This document shows positions 36,173 through 48,124 of a stretch of 64,000 nucleotides of DNA, in pieces (positions within the stretch are counted from its first letter, which is position 1; each line of letters begins with the position of its first letter). This DNA comes from Chenopodium formosanum (lineage: Eukaryota; Streptophyta; Magnoliopsida; Caryophyllales; Amaranthaceae). Location of the stretch: positions 18,514,501 to 18,578,500 of the forward strand of contig CM044877.1 in assembly GCA_024500155.1 (NCBI GenBank), given 5' to 3'. The position numbers and the translations under genes were made by a program. The notes beneath the pieces are model-generated. The model did not search any database. It was not told the DNA's origin and saw only the letters and a list, made by a program, of their open reading frames with translations.

Positions 36173-37292
36173 ATGGCAACTCAAGAGGAAGTTAATGAAC
36201 TTAGGAGTCAATTGACTGACGTGACTGAGGTGTTAAAGGCTTTAACCCTCAAAATTGATGACCCTTTGAAGCAACAACAAATGAACCTCATGCAAGAAAG
36301 CTTGAGCAAGCTATCTAGTGACTATAAATTTCAGGGTATTAGTTCACAAGGGGTCTTCGGTGGATAAAGAACTTCTTTCGCATAAGTTCAATGCCAACGA
36401 CATCCCAAAATTCAAGGCAACAGATAACCCTTATTTTCATCTAAGAGCTTTTGAAACAATAATGAGTGTTAAGGGTGTTGATAAGAAAGTGTTTCCCTCT
36501 ATATTTTCTCTATCTCTTGACACCGTTTGCCAACAATGGTTCTTCTCCTTTGACAAAGAGAAAACCTCTACCTGGGAATCGATAGTAAACACTTTCATTG
36601 ATAGGTACAAGTGCAATATTCAAGTTGAAACCGATTATAGACAACTTGAGATGCTAAGACAAAAAGAGAATGAAGGCTTTACTTCTTTCTTTAATAAGTG
36701 GAGGGAAACTTCCGCTAAGATAATTGAGGTGCCCACTAAAAAAGAATCTGTGAGGATGTTTATCAAGAATCTCCAAGAGAAGTATTCGAAGCATTTAAAA
36801 TATCAACATAATTTGAATACTTTCTAGGCCATTTATGACATCGGAATTGAAATCGAAGATGACCTCGCAAAGCAAAAAGCTACTAACAATAGTAACCACG
36901 GTGGCTGGAAAGGAAAGAAGAACGACAATCCTTCTTCTTTCGAAAACGCCCACTCTAGTAATAATGTTAGTACCTTTGACCATAATGGTGTCTTAGCCAT
37001 GGACTATCAATGATATAAAAAGAAACCCAGGAGAGAACTCACACCCATTGGAATGACCTACGATGCTGCTTTCGACCGTCTTTACGATCGAGGATTAATC
37101 AAACTTATTGGCCCTACCGAGGATCCAACGCCAGAAAATCGATCTTCGAGATGGGATCCCAACTCCTATTGCAAGTACCATCGAGGAAACGGTCATACCA
37201 CTGATGAATGCTACAGGTTTCAAAATCTCATTCAAGATCTCATAGAAGCAAACAAGATCCCATTGCCTCTAGCTAGCGAGAAGAATGGGTGA
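36173..37292 (+). pseudogene. gag: Tat/Ogre-like gag, decayed
   Basis: The ATG at 36173 opens MATQEEVNELRSQLTDVTEV with a coiled-coil-like start. After a frame break near 36340-36367 the capsid part continues: IPKFKATDNPYFHLRAFE, TWESIVNTFIDRYKC and YRQLEMLRQKENEGFTSFF. A TAG at 36825-36827 and a TGA near 37012 interrupt it. The nucleocapsid-like end reads YCKYHRGNGHTTDECYR, the CxxHxxxGHxTxxC form typical of Tat/Ogre gag. The final stop is at 37290-37292. No protease or RT follows, so the copy was a gag-only derivative even before the stops arose. Confidence 0.85.
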
Positions 37293-37512
37293 TGATGAAG
37301 CAAACAACATAAGACAAGAGACGAGCTTCAACGACAAGATTTCATGACCTCTTTTTCCTTTTCTTTTTCTTTTTTTCCCTCCCCCAATAAGTCTAGCATA
37401 GGCACCTTTCTTTTCCCTTGAATTTAATTTTGTAGATTCTTTCTTTTTCCCTTTTAAATAAAATGAGCATTTATTTCCTTACATATGATCATTGCATTGC
37501 AAAAACAAAAAA

Positions 37513-37557
<45 letters not shown>

Positions 37558-37625
37558 AATAAATAAAAAATGTTAAACTAAGCACAAGGTATACCAATGA
37601 TTTGAGGCACCCCTTGTAGCCACAT
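37293..37625. other. Post-gag spacer with a long poly(A) tract
   Basis: It holds pyrimidine-rich sequence and an A tract of about 40 bases at 37514-37555 followed by AAATAAATAA. The A tract directly before an inverted LTR could mark a junction. I see no gene. Confidence 0.5.
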
Positions 37626-38956
37626 TGTAGGGAATAGTTTCAAGTCTTTAAAAATCCCAATAGCTTGAACCCCACTGTGATCATACACTAAAGTACGGTG
37701 GCGTCCAAAAGGGAAGAAGATAGAGCAAAAGAATCGCCAACAAGTTTTTAAGGAACTTGTAAACCGTTCACGAGGTGAAGGTTACACCCCTTAACGATCC
37801 AAGAGATCGTCAACTCCATAAGGTCATGAACCAAATAAGGGTTCGGGGATGATGGTACAAATCCAACCTAAAAGAGATTGCACCTGCCCTAATAATAGGC
37901 CTCTACTTTATTCTGCTCGTATTCATGTGCGCTTTCTGACTAACATTCAATCAATAGGATTAACCCTAAACCTGTTTATCTATTTTGGTTGAATTTAATG
38001 CACAAATAAATCTATTATTGGCGATCACTTGAAATTATAATCATATTAACCCTAACAAGATTATTAATTATCTTATTAAGCGTGATTGCAGATACCAATT
38101 CCCTTTAACATGCAATAAAAGGTGATCAAGCAATAACAGTAATAATATGCATATCAAGCAACAATAAATAATCAATAATAATTATAATCATCATCATAAA
38201 AATAATAATAATATAAATAATAACAATTATAATCATAATCATGTTAAAGCATAGCAAGATCCTAGGCATGATACTAACAAGATTAATAACAAACCCTAGC
38301 ATGTCACTAAGCAATAAAAATCAAATCTTTAACCCTAACATGATACTAACAATCATAAATATTAGTAAGAGAATAAAAGGCATCATACTTTTAATCATAC
38401 TTAATATTAAAGTTACCCTAGACATGATACTAGGAATCAAAATAACAATCTAAGCATGATTTCTATATCATAATATCAATTAAACCAATTAAAGTACTTA
38501 CGTGGATGCCTCGTACCTCTTTCTAATAACAAAATACACACGTTAGTAACTTCAAGGAAAATAATAATCAAACAATTAAATTAAATAATTTAAAGAGAGA
38601 TTTGGGACCAAACCCTCAGAAATTAAAACCTTTCACGTCTAGGGCGAAGGCAACTTCGAATATGGCTAGGTGTATCAAGATCTTGTGAATGCGGAATTTT
38701 GTATTTGAAAGAAAGAATTTGAGAAAAGAATGAATAATAGAGGAATTAATGTTATATGAGAATTGATGAATGAATTGTAGATGAATGAAAGAGATGAATG
38801 ATTGAAAATTGGTGATTTTTGGTGAATGAAACCGGAGTTTTTAATACGATATTTATAGAGAAAATCATCCAAAAAAGATAATTTATCAAAACAGAGTCTG
38901 AAGACCACAGAAACACTTTGGCGCCAGCCCTGGCTCATTGGCGCTAGAGCTGTCAA

Positions 38957-39390
38957 TTCGGGTAAATAGGTCGGGTTTGAGTCGGGTTTGTGTGGGTCGG
39001 GTTATCTTGGGTCGGGTCAATACGGGTTAATGTCGGGACCTATGCGGGTCGGGTTCGGGTTGGGTCATTCTTGAGTCGGGTCACTTCGGGTCATACATCT
39101 TATCGGGTTTGGGTCGGATTTAGGTCGGGTCAATAACAAGTCGGGTTACATTCGGGTCGGGTCAATAACAGGTCGGGTTACATTCGGGTTTTTACGGGTT
39201 TAAACGAGTTAGGGTCTTGTTCGGGTTTGAGTCGGGTTCAGTTCAAGTCAATTATTTACGGGTTATAATCAGGTCGGGTCATTATCGGGTTCGAGTCGGG
39301 TTCGGTTCGAGTCAATAATTTGCGGGTTATAATCAAGTCGGGTCATTCTCGGGTTCGAGTCGGGTTCGGTTCAAGTTAATAATTTTTTTT
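38957..39390. repeat. Left subterminal CGGGTC array of the hAT element
   Basis: Dozens of GGTCGGGT/CGGGTCA motifs occur, matching a second array at about 43110-43540 at the other end. Such arrays in hAT elements are taken as transposase-binding sites; that role is inferred from the family. Sub-blocks such as GGTCGGGTCAATAACA recur in tandem. Confidence 0.85.
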
Positions 39391-40225
39391 AAAATTTTTT
39401 TTATAGCTCCAAATCAAATTGCATAATTTAAAAAATATTAAAATAAACAAGTGAATACTAAAATTTGAAAAATATGATCAATAAAAGGATTATAAGTAGT
39501 TATATGGAAGTTTATTTGAAGATAAATTAAGAAAAAAAACAAAAAAAATACATTTAGCTGATACAGCCTTAAATACGTTTAAAATACATTGACAGCTTAC
39601 AGAGTCACAGACTCACAACTCTATTCTAATACTCTATCACCTCATGTCCTATTGCTTATATAGGAAGTTGAAGATAATTAGGAAAAATAAAATCAATCAC
39701 AATAGAGATTTCATGGGGGAAAATTTCGTCAATCTCGCCATTAGAGTGCAACCTTCCTTAATATACTAAGATTCAGTGATTTTCCTATGCCTATAAGTCG
39801 TACTCTTCAAAGATCCAAAATGTGGAAAACCACAGATCGAATTGCGCCTCTGCTGGGTCGCCTACTCTACCACCTCTCATTGTCGCCTTTTCTCTTCAAC
39901 AAGGAGAAATCACTCCAAATTCCTGGTAATCAATTTATACAATTATATTAGCTATTTAAATTTTCGGATCTAATCATTATAATTGGCTAATTGGTTTTAC
40001 ATATTTTTTTGCTTAATTAACCGGTTTAATGTTTATAAATTGAAGTTAATTTTAACATTTTAAATTTAATCTTCATATATTAATGTTGAATAATTTTTAG
40101 ATATTTGATTGGGTTGTCTGTATACAATTTTTTGATACAATTTGAAGTTGATTTTTACAATTTGCTTGTGGTTGTTTCTCGCAGATGATTATATATTACC
40201 CTTTGATGTAAATCATATTAATATG

Positions 40226-40264
<39 letters not shown>

Positions 40265-40286
40265 GTGTTAAAGGAATAAAAAAATC

Positions 40287-41620
40287 ATGACAGGAGAAAT
40301 GTTTGAATTAGACTACGCAGCTGAAAGAGGTATAGTACATTCTAATTAATTATAAATGACGCATTTTTTAATGATCTTACTCCTAATCTTTGCCTGATTG
40401 TTTGGTGTAGCAAGGGACATTGAGCTTGAGCAAGCATCAATTACATGTATGAGTGTTGGAAATGCTACACCTACGCCTGAACCCCATCAATCAATATTTC
40501 CAATTGAAGGAAAGCGATCTCCTATCAATACTCGTGGTTATTTGTCTCTTACGGCCCATTTTGTGGATAATGACTGGAAATTACAGTCTAAGGTACTGAA
40601 CTTTAGGCATTTTCTACCTCCCCATACTGGTCATGAAATTTATAATTTGGTTTTTAGTTTGATTAAAGATTGGGGTATTGAAAGAAATGTTTGTAGTATG
40701 ACTATTGACAATGCAAGTAATATGGATTCTATGGTTGGGAAACTCCAAATTGAATTGGATGCAATGGCTAAATTACCTGTTGATGGCAAATATTTTCATG
40801 TTAGATGCTCTGCCCATATTTTAAACTTAATTGTCAAAGAAGGTTTGAAAGTCATTGATGAATCTGTTGCGAAAGTTCGAGAGAATGTGAAGTTTATTGA
40901 TTCTTCAGAAACTAGACTTAATAAGTTTGAGCGGTGTGTTACTAGTTGTAAGTTAGCTACAGGTGTAAAGCTATGGATGGATGTTCCTACTAGATGGAAT
41001 TCTACGTTCTTAATGCTTCGTCGAGCTCTTGATCTTGCACCGGCACTGAAAATGTTCAATAGGATAGAGAGCCACTTGGCGCTTACTCCTCATGAATGGG
41101 AAACAGTAGAGAAAATGTGTGATTTTCTTGAACCCTTTTATGACATTACTAATTTGTTTTCCGGTTCTGAATATCCCACTTCCAATCTTTATATTGCCAA
41201 CATTTGTAGAATTGAGTCACTATTAGTGGCTGCTTCTAAAGGGGATGATCCAAAACTCAAAGAAATGGCAGATCTTATGTGTTCCAAGTTTGATAAATAT
41301 TGGTCCGATTACTCTGTGCTATTATCTTTTGCTGCAATTCTTGATCCTCGGTTTAAGTTGAAATTTTTGAGACATCTTTTCAAGTATTTGTATGAAGCTC
41401 ACATGGTTGAAACAAAAGTTCAAGAGGTGTATTATGAATTTGTTCAATTGTTTAACCATTACAAGGAGCCTCTTCCTACTTTTTCTTCCCAAGATAGTTC
41501 AAATTCAGATGCATATCGTCCACGCAAGACTAGTAGAGTTTATGAGGTAAGATAACAACAAATTTTATCATTATTCTATATGTTAATCACTTTTCTGGGT
41601 TATTCTGTTCTGATTTTTTC

Positions 41621-41665
<45 letters not shown>

Positions 41666-42043
41666 TGATTTCAGAATTTCGTTGCTGATATTGCTAGTAG
41701 TGACATGGGTAAATCTGAATTAGAATTATACTTAGAATTGCCTTTAAAACCTTGTAATGCTGATGAGGAATTCGATATTCTGGGTTATTGGAAGGAGCAA
41801 TCAACAGCTTTCCCAAGTCTTGCTCATATAGCTAAAGATATTCTTGCTATTCCTATTACTACGGTTGCTTCCGAATCTTCTTTTAGCATGGGTGGCAGAA
41901 TTTTAAACAGATGGAGGAGTTCACTCTTACACAAACATGTCGAAGCTTTGATAACAACTCGAAATTGGCTGTATGGTTATGCTGAATTGGAGAAAGATGG
42001 GGTTGAGGTGGAGAATGAGGACGTGGATGATATTTCTGCATAG
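40287..42043 (+). pseudogene. hAT transposase, N-terminally truncated, three exons
   Basis: Exons are 40287-40329, 40411-41546 and 41675-42043, with GT/AG borders and matching phases. The product would start MTGEMFELDYAAERARDIEL and reach the RNase H-like core at GYLSLTAHFVDNDWKL. It then has TIDNASNMDSMV (second catalytic Asp region), FHVRCSAHILNLIVKEGL, DVPTRWNSTFLML and DPRFKLKFLRH. The C-terminal hAT dimerisation domain (ASESSFSMGGRILN; SSLLHKHVEALI) ends the protein. The BED zinc finger and the TTDxW block with the first catalytic Asp are missing, replaced by an unrelated Pro-rich stretch. The reading frame is otherwise intact, so dimerisation without catalysis is conceivable. Confidence 0.88.
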
Positions 42044-42466
42044 CCAGATTTGTAAGTTGTATTTGATTTTTTAAAAATGAATGTAATGTTTTTGAATCTT
42101 TATAACACTGTTCTTTGCTTATTTTTTTGTAGGTGGATGTCACTCACCCTCATGGGCTCACTGGTTTAAAACCTCAAATAAATTCAACCCTGCTGCTTGC
42201 TGCCTGCCTGAGCCTTACTGTCATTTCAGCATGCTAGTTTAAACTCTTTACTTAGTTTGTATTCTACTTTAATTATAACCACCTTGTTTTGGTGATGATG
42301 TACTGCTATCATTTGGTGGTCTAAAATAATTGTAATTGCTATCACTCTTTCTATAATAAAGTGCTGCTTCTAGTACATCATGGCCTATTTTGGTTGATTT
42401 TTTTTTCTGTAGTATATTGTTGGATATTTTTCTGTAGTATAATAAAGTGCTCCTATCCCTGTTGGC

Positions 42467-42620
42467 ATACAAAATGGCTAGATCCCCCTGCTGCAGACAC
42501 CATTAAGGTGAATACAGATGCTCACATGGCTGCTGGAAATGTCATTGGACTGAGTGTGTGTTTACGTGATGAGAATGGTGGTCTGGTGGCTGCTGCGAAT
42601 ATTGTATATAGAGTCTTGGT
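42467..42620 (+). pseudogene. RNase H-like (RVT_3) domain fragment carried inside the hAT element
   Basis: Downstream of the transposase the plus strand reads KWLDPPAADTIKVNTDAHM and then GLSVCLRDENGGLVAAAN. This is the start of the plant RNase H-like domain found in LINEs and related host genes (W.PP...IKVN.D then RDE.G). Only about 50 residues remain and the reading frame degrades afterwards. Its presence between transposase and terminus suggests capture by the hAT element or insertion of a LINE scrap. Confidence 0.6.
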
Positions 42621-44182
42621 TGGGTGTGTGTTTTGCTTTACATTGATAAAGTCATTTTGTTTTGGATAACTGGAGCATCTTTCAGTTCTCATCAAAATAC
42701 CCACAAAATGAGATCTAGTCCTCCTCACGGCAAAGGAGGCACTTAATGTGGTTTATTTCACGCTTGTCTTCTATAGATCATTGTTACATTGTACAGGCTT
42801 TTTCTTCTCTTAAGCAGGGATTAATTAGAATTAAATGCATTGTTGGATTGATTTGCTCTTATGCAAACCTGTTACCAAGTCATATGCTTTACCATGTCAT
42901 ATGCTTTTCTATGAGCGACATGAGTTTTAGATAAAAAAACATAAATTGTTGACTAGTTTATTTTCCTAATTGGTTAATTATAATACGTAGTTTTTACTAA
43001 TTGGTTAATTTAGTTTCAAACTTTATTTTAAACATTCTCTTGAAGCAATGGTTTTATTTTAGTCTTATATAGGTGGGAAATCATCTTCTTGTTCTACTGT
43101 CGAGTTTAAATTCGGGTCGGGTCAATAACAAGTCGGGTTGAATTTGGGTCGGGTCAAGAACAAGTCGGGTTGATTTTGGGTCGGGTTTGTAACAGGTCGG
43201 GTTTAAATTCGAGTCGGGTTAGGAACGGGTCGGGTTGACCTCGGGTCGGGTTAGTAACAGGTCGGGTTGAATTCGGGTTTTGATGGGTTAAATCGGGTTT
43301 GGGTCATTCTCGGGTTCGAGTCGGGTTCGGTTAAGGTCAATAATTTACGGGTCATATTCGGGTCGGGTCCTATCAAGGTCGGGTCATGGTCGGGTTCGGG
43401 TCTCAAATGCTCGGGTCAACTCGGGTCTAGGGTTGGTTTCAGGTCGGGTTAGGTCGGGTTCGGGTCGCCATTTTTTTCGGGTTCAGACGGGTTAGGGTTA
43501 GGGTCGGGTTAGGGTTGGTATTTCGGGTCGGGTCAGCTTTTGACAGCTCTAATTGGCGCCAGGACCAGTGGCTAGCGCCAGGCGCCAATGCTGGCGTCTG
43601 GCGCTAATCCTGATTCCAGGCGCCAAGGCCTGGGGTTGGACGCCAAACCGGATTTTAATGCGTTTTCGAAAATCTGATAATTTTCCGTACTGGAAGATAA
43701 AATAATATAATTTCAATCGAAAATGCTATTTGATCTGATTAAAACTCTGAAGAGTCCTAATTGAATTAAGAATGACAAGACCTTCTAGAATGTTCTAGAA
43801 GACTAAAACCATTCCTAATTTCTTTAGGAATGATAAATTTTATTAGGCCCTCCCCTAGATCATAGGGTCGTACTTAAAACTCAAACCGGGCCCAATTTAG
43901 TAAATTGGCCATAAATTCCTCAATATTCATCGGAATTGGGCTTATAATATATCGTTGGAAAGGTCTTTGCAAGCCCCATCCAACTACACCACTATTGGAC
44001 CCATATCATGGACCAACCAAACTAGATTGGCTGTTTTCTTAAAATAAAGTTTTCAAAAACAGGGAGAAGAGAAAAGAAATAAAAACTTTACCCAACACTA
44101 AACCTTTCCACACTTTCATTTCATTCGATTATGATTCGACGTGAAAGGTACTCATCACCGGGTTTGGTTTTGGGGAGACACA

Positions 44183-45193
44183 TTAAATGCATTCATATTC
44201 ACATTCACACACTTACACCGTGATCATATCAAGGGATTCCCTGTGTTCATCCCTATTCATTTAGAGCTAGACTTGGGGGCTTGATCCCTATATCATTAGC
44301 TTACCTAGCCTAAGAGTCACCATCATTTGAATCCTCTTGAAATAATATTTTCCCACACACTTAGCCCTTGCAGCCTAACTTTAGTGTCACTATCACATAC
44401 ATCACATATACATGACCAAATATACTTCCCTTAGGAACCCTTTGTCATGGAATCTTAACAAAATGTTGAAGCATGCCTTGTCATATCAACATCACTCATC
44501 AATCATAATTGTCATTGCATCACGAAGTATGAAGTGCTTAGCCTCCGTGCCTAAGTTACCCAAATGCTTTCATCATTGAGTCAATAATTGAGATAGCCTA
44601 GGATGGGTTAATCCTTGCACCTTGAGAGATAGTATCAAATGACATTTGACTAAGCTTATTAAACATGCACCTTCAAAAACTTCGCTTCTTTCTTTTTTGC
44701 GTCTTTCTTTTTCAGGAGAAAGTCGGTACCCTCCACAAAAATGACGGAATTTTTTTTCTTTTTTTTTTGGCATTTTCGAGCCGCACAATCATAATAAAAT
44801 GCACACACGGGTCATGAGTCACACGTATCAAACACTTTGAGTCGAGTCAACCTTGAGTCAATCACAGCGAGTCAAGTTCATACCTTGAGTCACGACAAGT
44901 CAATGAGTCAAGCAACACTAAGTCTTAGGTCAACCCTAAACAAAGATAAGCAAAGTTCTATAGTAAAAAATATAAATGCAGGTGCATCCCAGCAAACGAG
45001 GACATTCCCGGATTTTTTTTCGAAAAAACCGCGAATATGATACAGGAGATACCTCCAAGATAAGAGGAGTTACATGGATCAGTAAATTAGAGATGAAGAT
45101 CTTTAATTTATAAAAGATTTGAGAGGATTTGATTGAAAGGAAACGACCAAGCTCAAAGTTTGGAGCAAAACCAAGCAATAGCGGCAGCAAGAG
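44183..45193. other. Non-coding internal region of the Tat/Ogre-like element
   Basis: No gene is seen. The stretch contains a GAGTCAA-rich block (about 44810-44935) with repeated TTGAGTCA and AGTCAA words. Confidence 0.5.
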
Positions 45194-46630
45194 TGAAAGG
45201 GTAAAGTCGTATCCCCAAATCAAAAGTAATTCCTAAATCCTCTAACTAATGTAGATAGGGAAGTAGGGTCGAATCCACAGAGAAACAGATCTTTCTATTC
45301 CTAATTAACTAATATAATCTAGATTATGAGGTAACCAATATTTATATTTGAATAATAAACTAAACTACGGAGATCAAGAATAAGGAGAAAATAATATATA
45401 AAGGGATCTAGGGCATAGGTTCACCAATAAATAATATTCCAGGGTTGAATATAATAATCATTCATCAATGCATAATTAATCAGATCATAAAGGGCTTTCG
45501 CTACGTATTATAATCACACAATTAATTTACCGGTATTAAATCTCATCTTTCGAATCTCGAATTAATTAACCATTTATAAATTAACCTGCCTATTGAAACT
45601 AGACCTAAACATTAATTCTCATCTGTCGAATCTCGAATCAATATTGCCAAACTTTTGCATAAAAGATCAGGCCTAATCTAGTCACAGAGCATTAAATCAA
45701 TCAATAGGAAATTAATTAAGCATTGACAATCAATAACAATAAATTACCCATTCATATTATTTATGGATCCCCACAAACCCTAGAAATAAAACTACTCACA
45801 CATAATTAAATCTAAACTAATCAAAGCAATTAAAGGAGATATGATGAAAGAAAGAAAATAAATAACTTAGATTAAACCATGAGTTGTAGAGAGTGAAAAC
45901 AAGAGAGAAAAATAATACTAAGAGTTTAATTAAGGGAGAGAGAGAAAAGTTAGAGAGAGAAAAGAGAAAAGAAAACTAAATTAAAAACTAAAACTAATAA
46001 AAAACAAAACTAAAACTAATGAATACTTAAAACTCCACCCTTATGTAACTACCTAAACCTTTATATAAGAAAGGAAAAGGAATCCTACTAAAACTCAACT
46101 AGGAAAACTAATCCTAGTTGAACTCCCGAAAAACAAAGTCTAAAACTAACAAAACTAAACTAAAAGTCAGCCCACTAATATGCTTGGCCCAAAATAATTA
46201 CACCAACAAAAGCAGCGAGCAGTGGTAGCTTCGATCGGGCCAGCCTATTTCAAGCCCAGCATCATCTCTAGTTGGGATTTTATTTGGGCTTCTTTCTTTG
46301 ACTCAATTCCCTTCCTTGGTCCGTAATAATGGCTTGTAAAATCTTGGACCTCTTCACATATCGAACCCTTAATCACCGGATCAAATCTCTTTAACTCGGC
46401 CTTGGGCTTAAAATATATAGTCATAAAATACGATTCGACTCCAATGTCTTTGTAGTGGCTCAATAAGCTCGGAAATCGTCATAAATATGCAAATTCCTAC
46501 AAAATAATACCAACTCTAGAAAAACACTAGAAAACGTATATTAGTAATAAAAATAGCTCATTAGAGCTCAAATAAGCACAAATATGACCGTGGGATGGGG
46601 AATAAAAATATATATATAATAGACTCATCA
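45194..46630. mobile_element. Solo-LTR-like insertion, 1437 bp, inside the Tat/Ogre-like element
   Basis: It begins TGAAAGGGTAAAGTCG, ends AGACTCATCA (TG...CA), and is flanked by AAGAG at 45189-45193 and 46631-46635. A 5 bp duplication with TG/CA ends is the mark of LTR integration. No primer-binding site or coding domain is visible, so a solo LTR or LARD/TRIM-like element is likely. The minus-strand frame at 46245-46463 has no recognised domain. Confidence 0.72.
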
Positions 46631-46635
46631 AAGAG

Positions 46636-47002
46636 CAGAATAGGGAAGACCCGACTCCAGCACCAGACGACAAGGCTGTCGTCTGGCGATAACATCTGGC
46701 GTCTGGCAACAGAGTTCAGCACCTGACTCTAGATCCCAGTGTCTGGCGATAGAGCCAAATCGCGGCGCCAGAGGCATTGCAGCGGCGACAAAGCTCGAAG
46801 CCTCTGAGAATAGCGATTCCGGGTTCCTTGGTACGCCAGTTAGCCCCCATAAGCAAATTGACATGATTAGTAGTCGGCTCGATTACAATCGTAGTAAGTG
46901 ATTGACTTGACAAAAAATCGTCTCACTTAGCTTAAGCGCCTAAAACACTGGCTCATTACAAGCACCAACGTATCGATTTAAAAGCAAGCACTTAAACTAC
47001 AA
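46636..47002. other. 3' region of the Tat/Ogre-like element with GTCTGGCG palindromes
   Basis: Between the solo LTR and the tandem array lie several AGACGACA/GTCGTCTGGCGATA words (46655-46790), the same motif family seen in the LTRs. No gene is seen. Confidence 0.55.
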
Positions 47003-47675
47003 TATTTCCAAATATGGATTGTCGCGCATTCTTCTTAAACGACAATATTTCCAAATATGGATTGTCGCGCATTCTTCTTGAACGACAATTTTTCTAAAAA
47101 TTGGATTGTCATCCCCAACTGACAATATTTCCAAAAATGGATTGTCGTGCATCTTCTTCAACGACAATTTTTCCAAGATTGGATTGTCATCTCTGGCAAA
47201 GTTTCCAAGCGTGGATTGTCGTGCTCTTTCTCTGTTTGGCAATTTTTTCCAAGTTCGGATTGTCATCGCTGGCAAGTTTTCCGAGATTGGATTGTCATAC
47301 ACCCAGTTCCCTATAGCAAAATTTCCCAAAGGATTGTTGTAGGACTCTATTCATCATAAATTTCGGCAAAGGTTCCTCAGTGTGGATTGTCATTCATTTC
47401 AGTAAGTGGCAAATTTTCCCGAAGTGGATTGTCGATCGACTCTTTTTTGGAAAATTTCCAAGGTGGATTGCCTTCAAGAGTTATATTCCAAGATGTGGAT
47501 TGTCGATCGTAGCAAAATTCTTATGACAGATTGTTACGAAGCATTGGCAACTTTTCCCAAAAATTGGATTTTGGCAAATTTTTCGAGATACGGATTGTCG
47601 CTTCATTGTGGCAACATTTCCAAGGATGGATTGTTACGAAGCATTGACAACTTTCCCTAAATCGGATTGTCATAC
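47003..47675 (+). repeat. Degenerate tandem repeat, ~35-58 bp spacing, in the 3' region of the Tat/Ogre-like element
   Basis: The core TTTCCAA..(T)GGATTGTC recurs at least a dozen times. The first units are 43-44 bp apart (47016, 47059, 47103) and later ones are irregular. Position just upstream of the purine tract and 3' LTR matches the hypervariable 3' untranslated zone known for Tat-lineage elements, which can seed satellite repeats. Overlapping open frames on both strands are by-products. Confidence 0.85.
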
Positions 47676-48111
47676 ATCATACGAGAGTTGTGTTGACTAT
47701 TCCCAAAGAAAAGAGGATTATCATCACAGCAAAAACACCGACATACTGGTTCACAAGCAGCAAAGTGCCAACGTACTGGCATAGCAACATTAAGGATCAA
47801 CAAGCAGTGATCTTTTTGAAGACTATCACAGCGGAAATTGGAGGCAGTTACAGGCGTAGCAGTCTTCAGGCGGTATTCTCTAGCTTGCGGAAGATCGTCA
47901 CAACAAATCGGTTACCCTCCATAGACGTGTGCTCGACGGTGCAAGATACGCGTTTCTTAACTCTCTTATCAGTTTTAACTAATGCTAGTTTGCAGGTATT
48001 GGTGTTACAAGAATGATTTAATTAGGATCGCAGAACGTTCTGAATCATTCTCCGTCCCTATCGATACTTTGACTTTTGTTTTCGAAACTTGCGTTTCTCC
48101 AAACTCAGTCA

Positions 48112-48124
48112 AAGTGGGGGATTC
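48112..48124 (+). other. Polypurine tract of the Tat/Ogre-like element
   Basis: AAAGTGGGGGATTC directly precedes the TGTAG of the 3' LTR. This is where plus-strand DNA synthesis would start, and it confirms the plus orientation of the element. Confidence 0.75.

Larger units (their letters stand above)
38945..43551 (+). mobile_element. hAT transposon, 4.6 kb, internally truncated
   Basis: The ends TAGAGCTGTCAA and TTGACAGCTCTA are inverted repeats, and ATTGGCGC is duplicated at 38937-38944 and 43552-43559, the 8 bp duplication of hAT elements. Both subterminal regions are packed with CGGGTC motifs. The transposase lacks its BED zinc finger and the first catalytic Asp region, so the copy is non-autonomous. 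Confidence 0.93.
37626..44182 (-). repeat. Inverted LTR of the same Tat/Ogre family, split by a hAT transposon
   Basis: In reverse orientation the sequence runs from near 44182 (GTGTCTCCCCAAAACCAAA) through the GCGCC palindrome zone, the TATAAAT box near 38851 and the R/U5-like part to TTCCCTACA at 37626. The hAT element 38945-43551 and its 8 bp duplication interrupt it. The last ~14 bases of the expected outer LTR end are not recognisable, and I found no convincing target duplication, so its origin (solo LTR or rearranged end) is open. Confidence 0.75.

Noticed and set aside
42269..42472. Minus-strand frame downstream of the hAT transposase
   Set aside because: It has no domain, lies within hAT non-coding sequence and overlaps the start of the RNase H-like scrap on the other strand.
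44183..45193. GAGTCAA-rich block considered as a regulatory element cluster
   Set aside because: The words are irregular and lie in the decayed interior of a retroelement. Nothing links them to a gene.
46997..47660. Overlapping open frames on both strands, up to 110 codons
   Set aside because: They arise from the GGATTGTC tandem repeat; the residues simply mirror the repeat unit.
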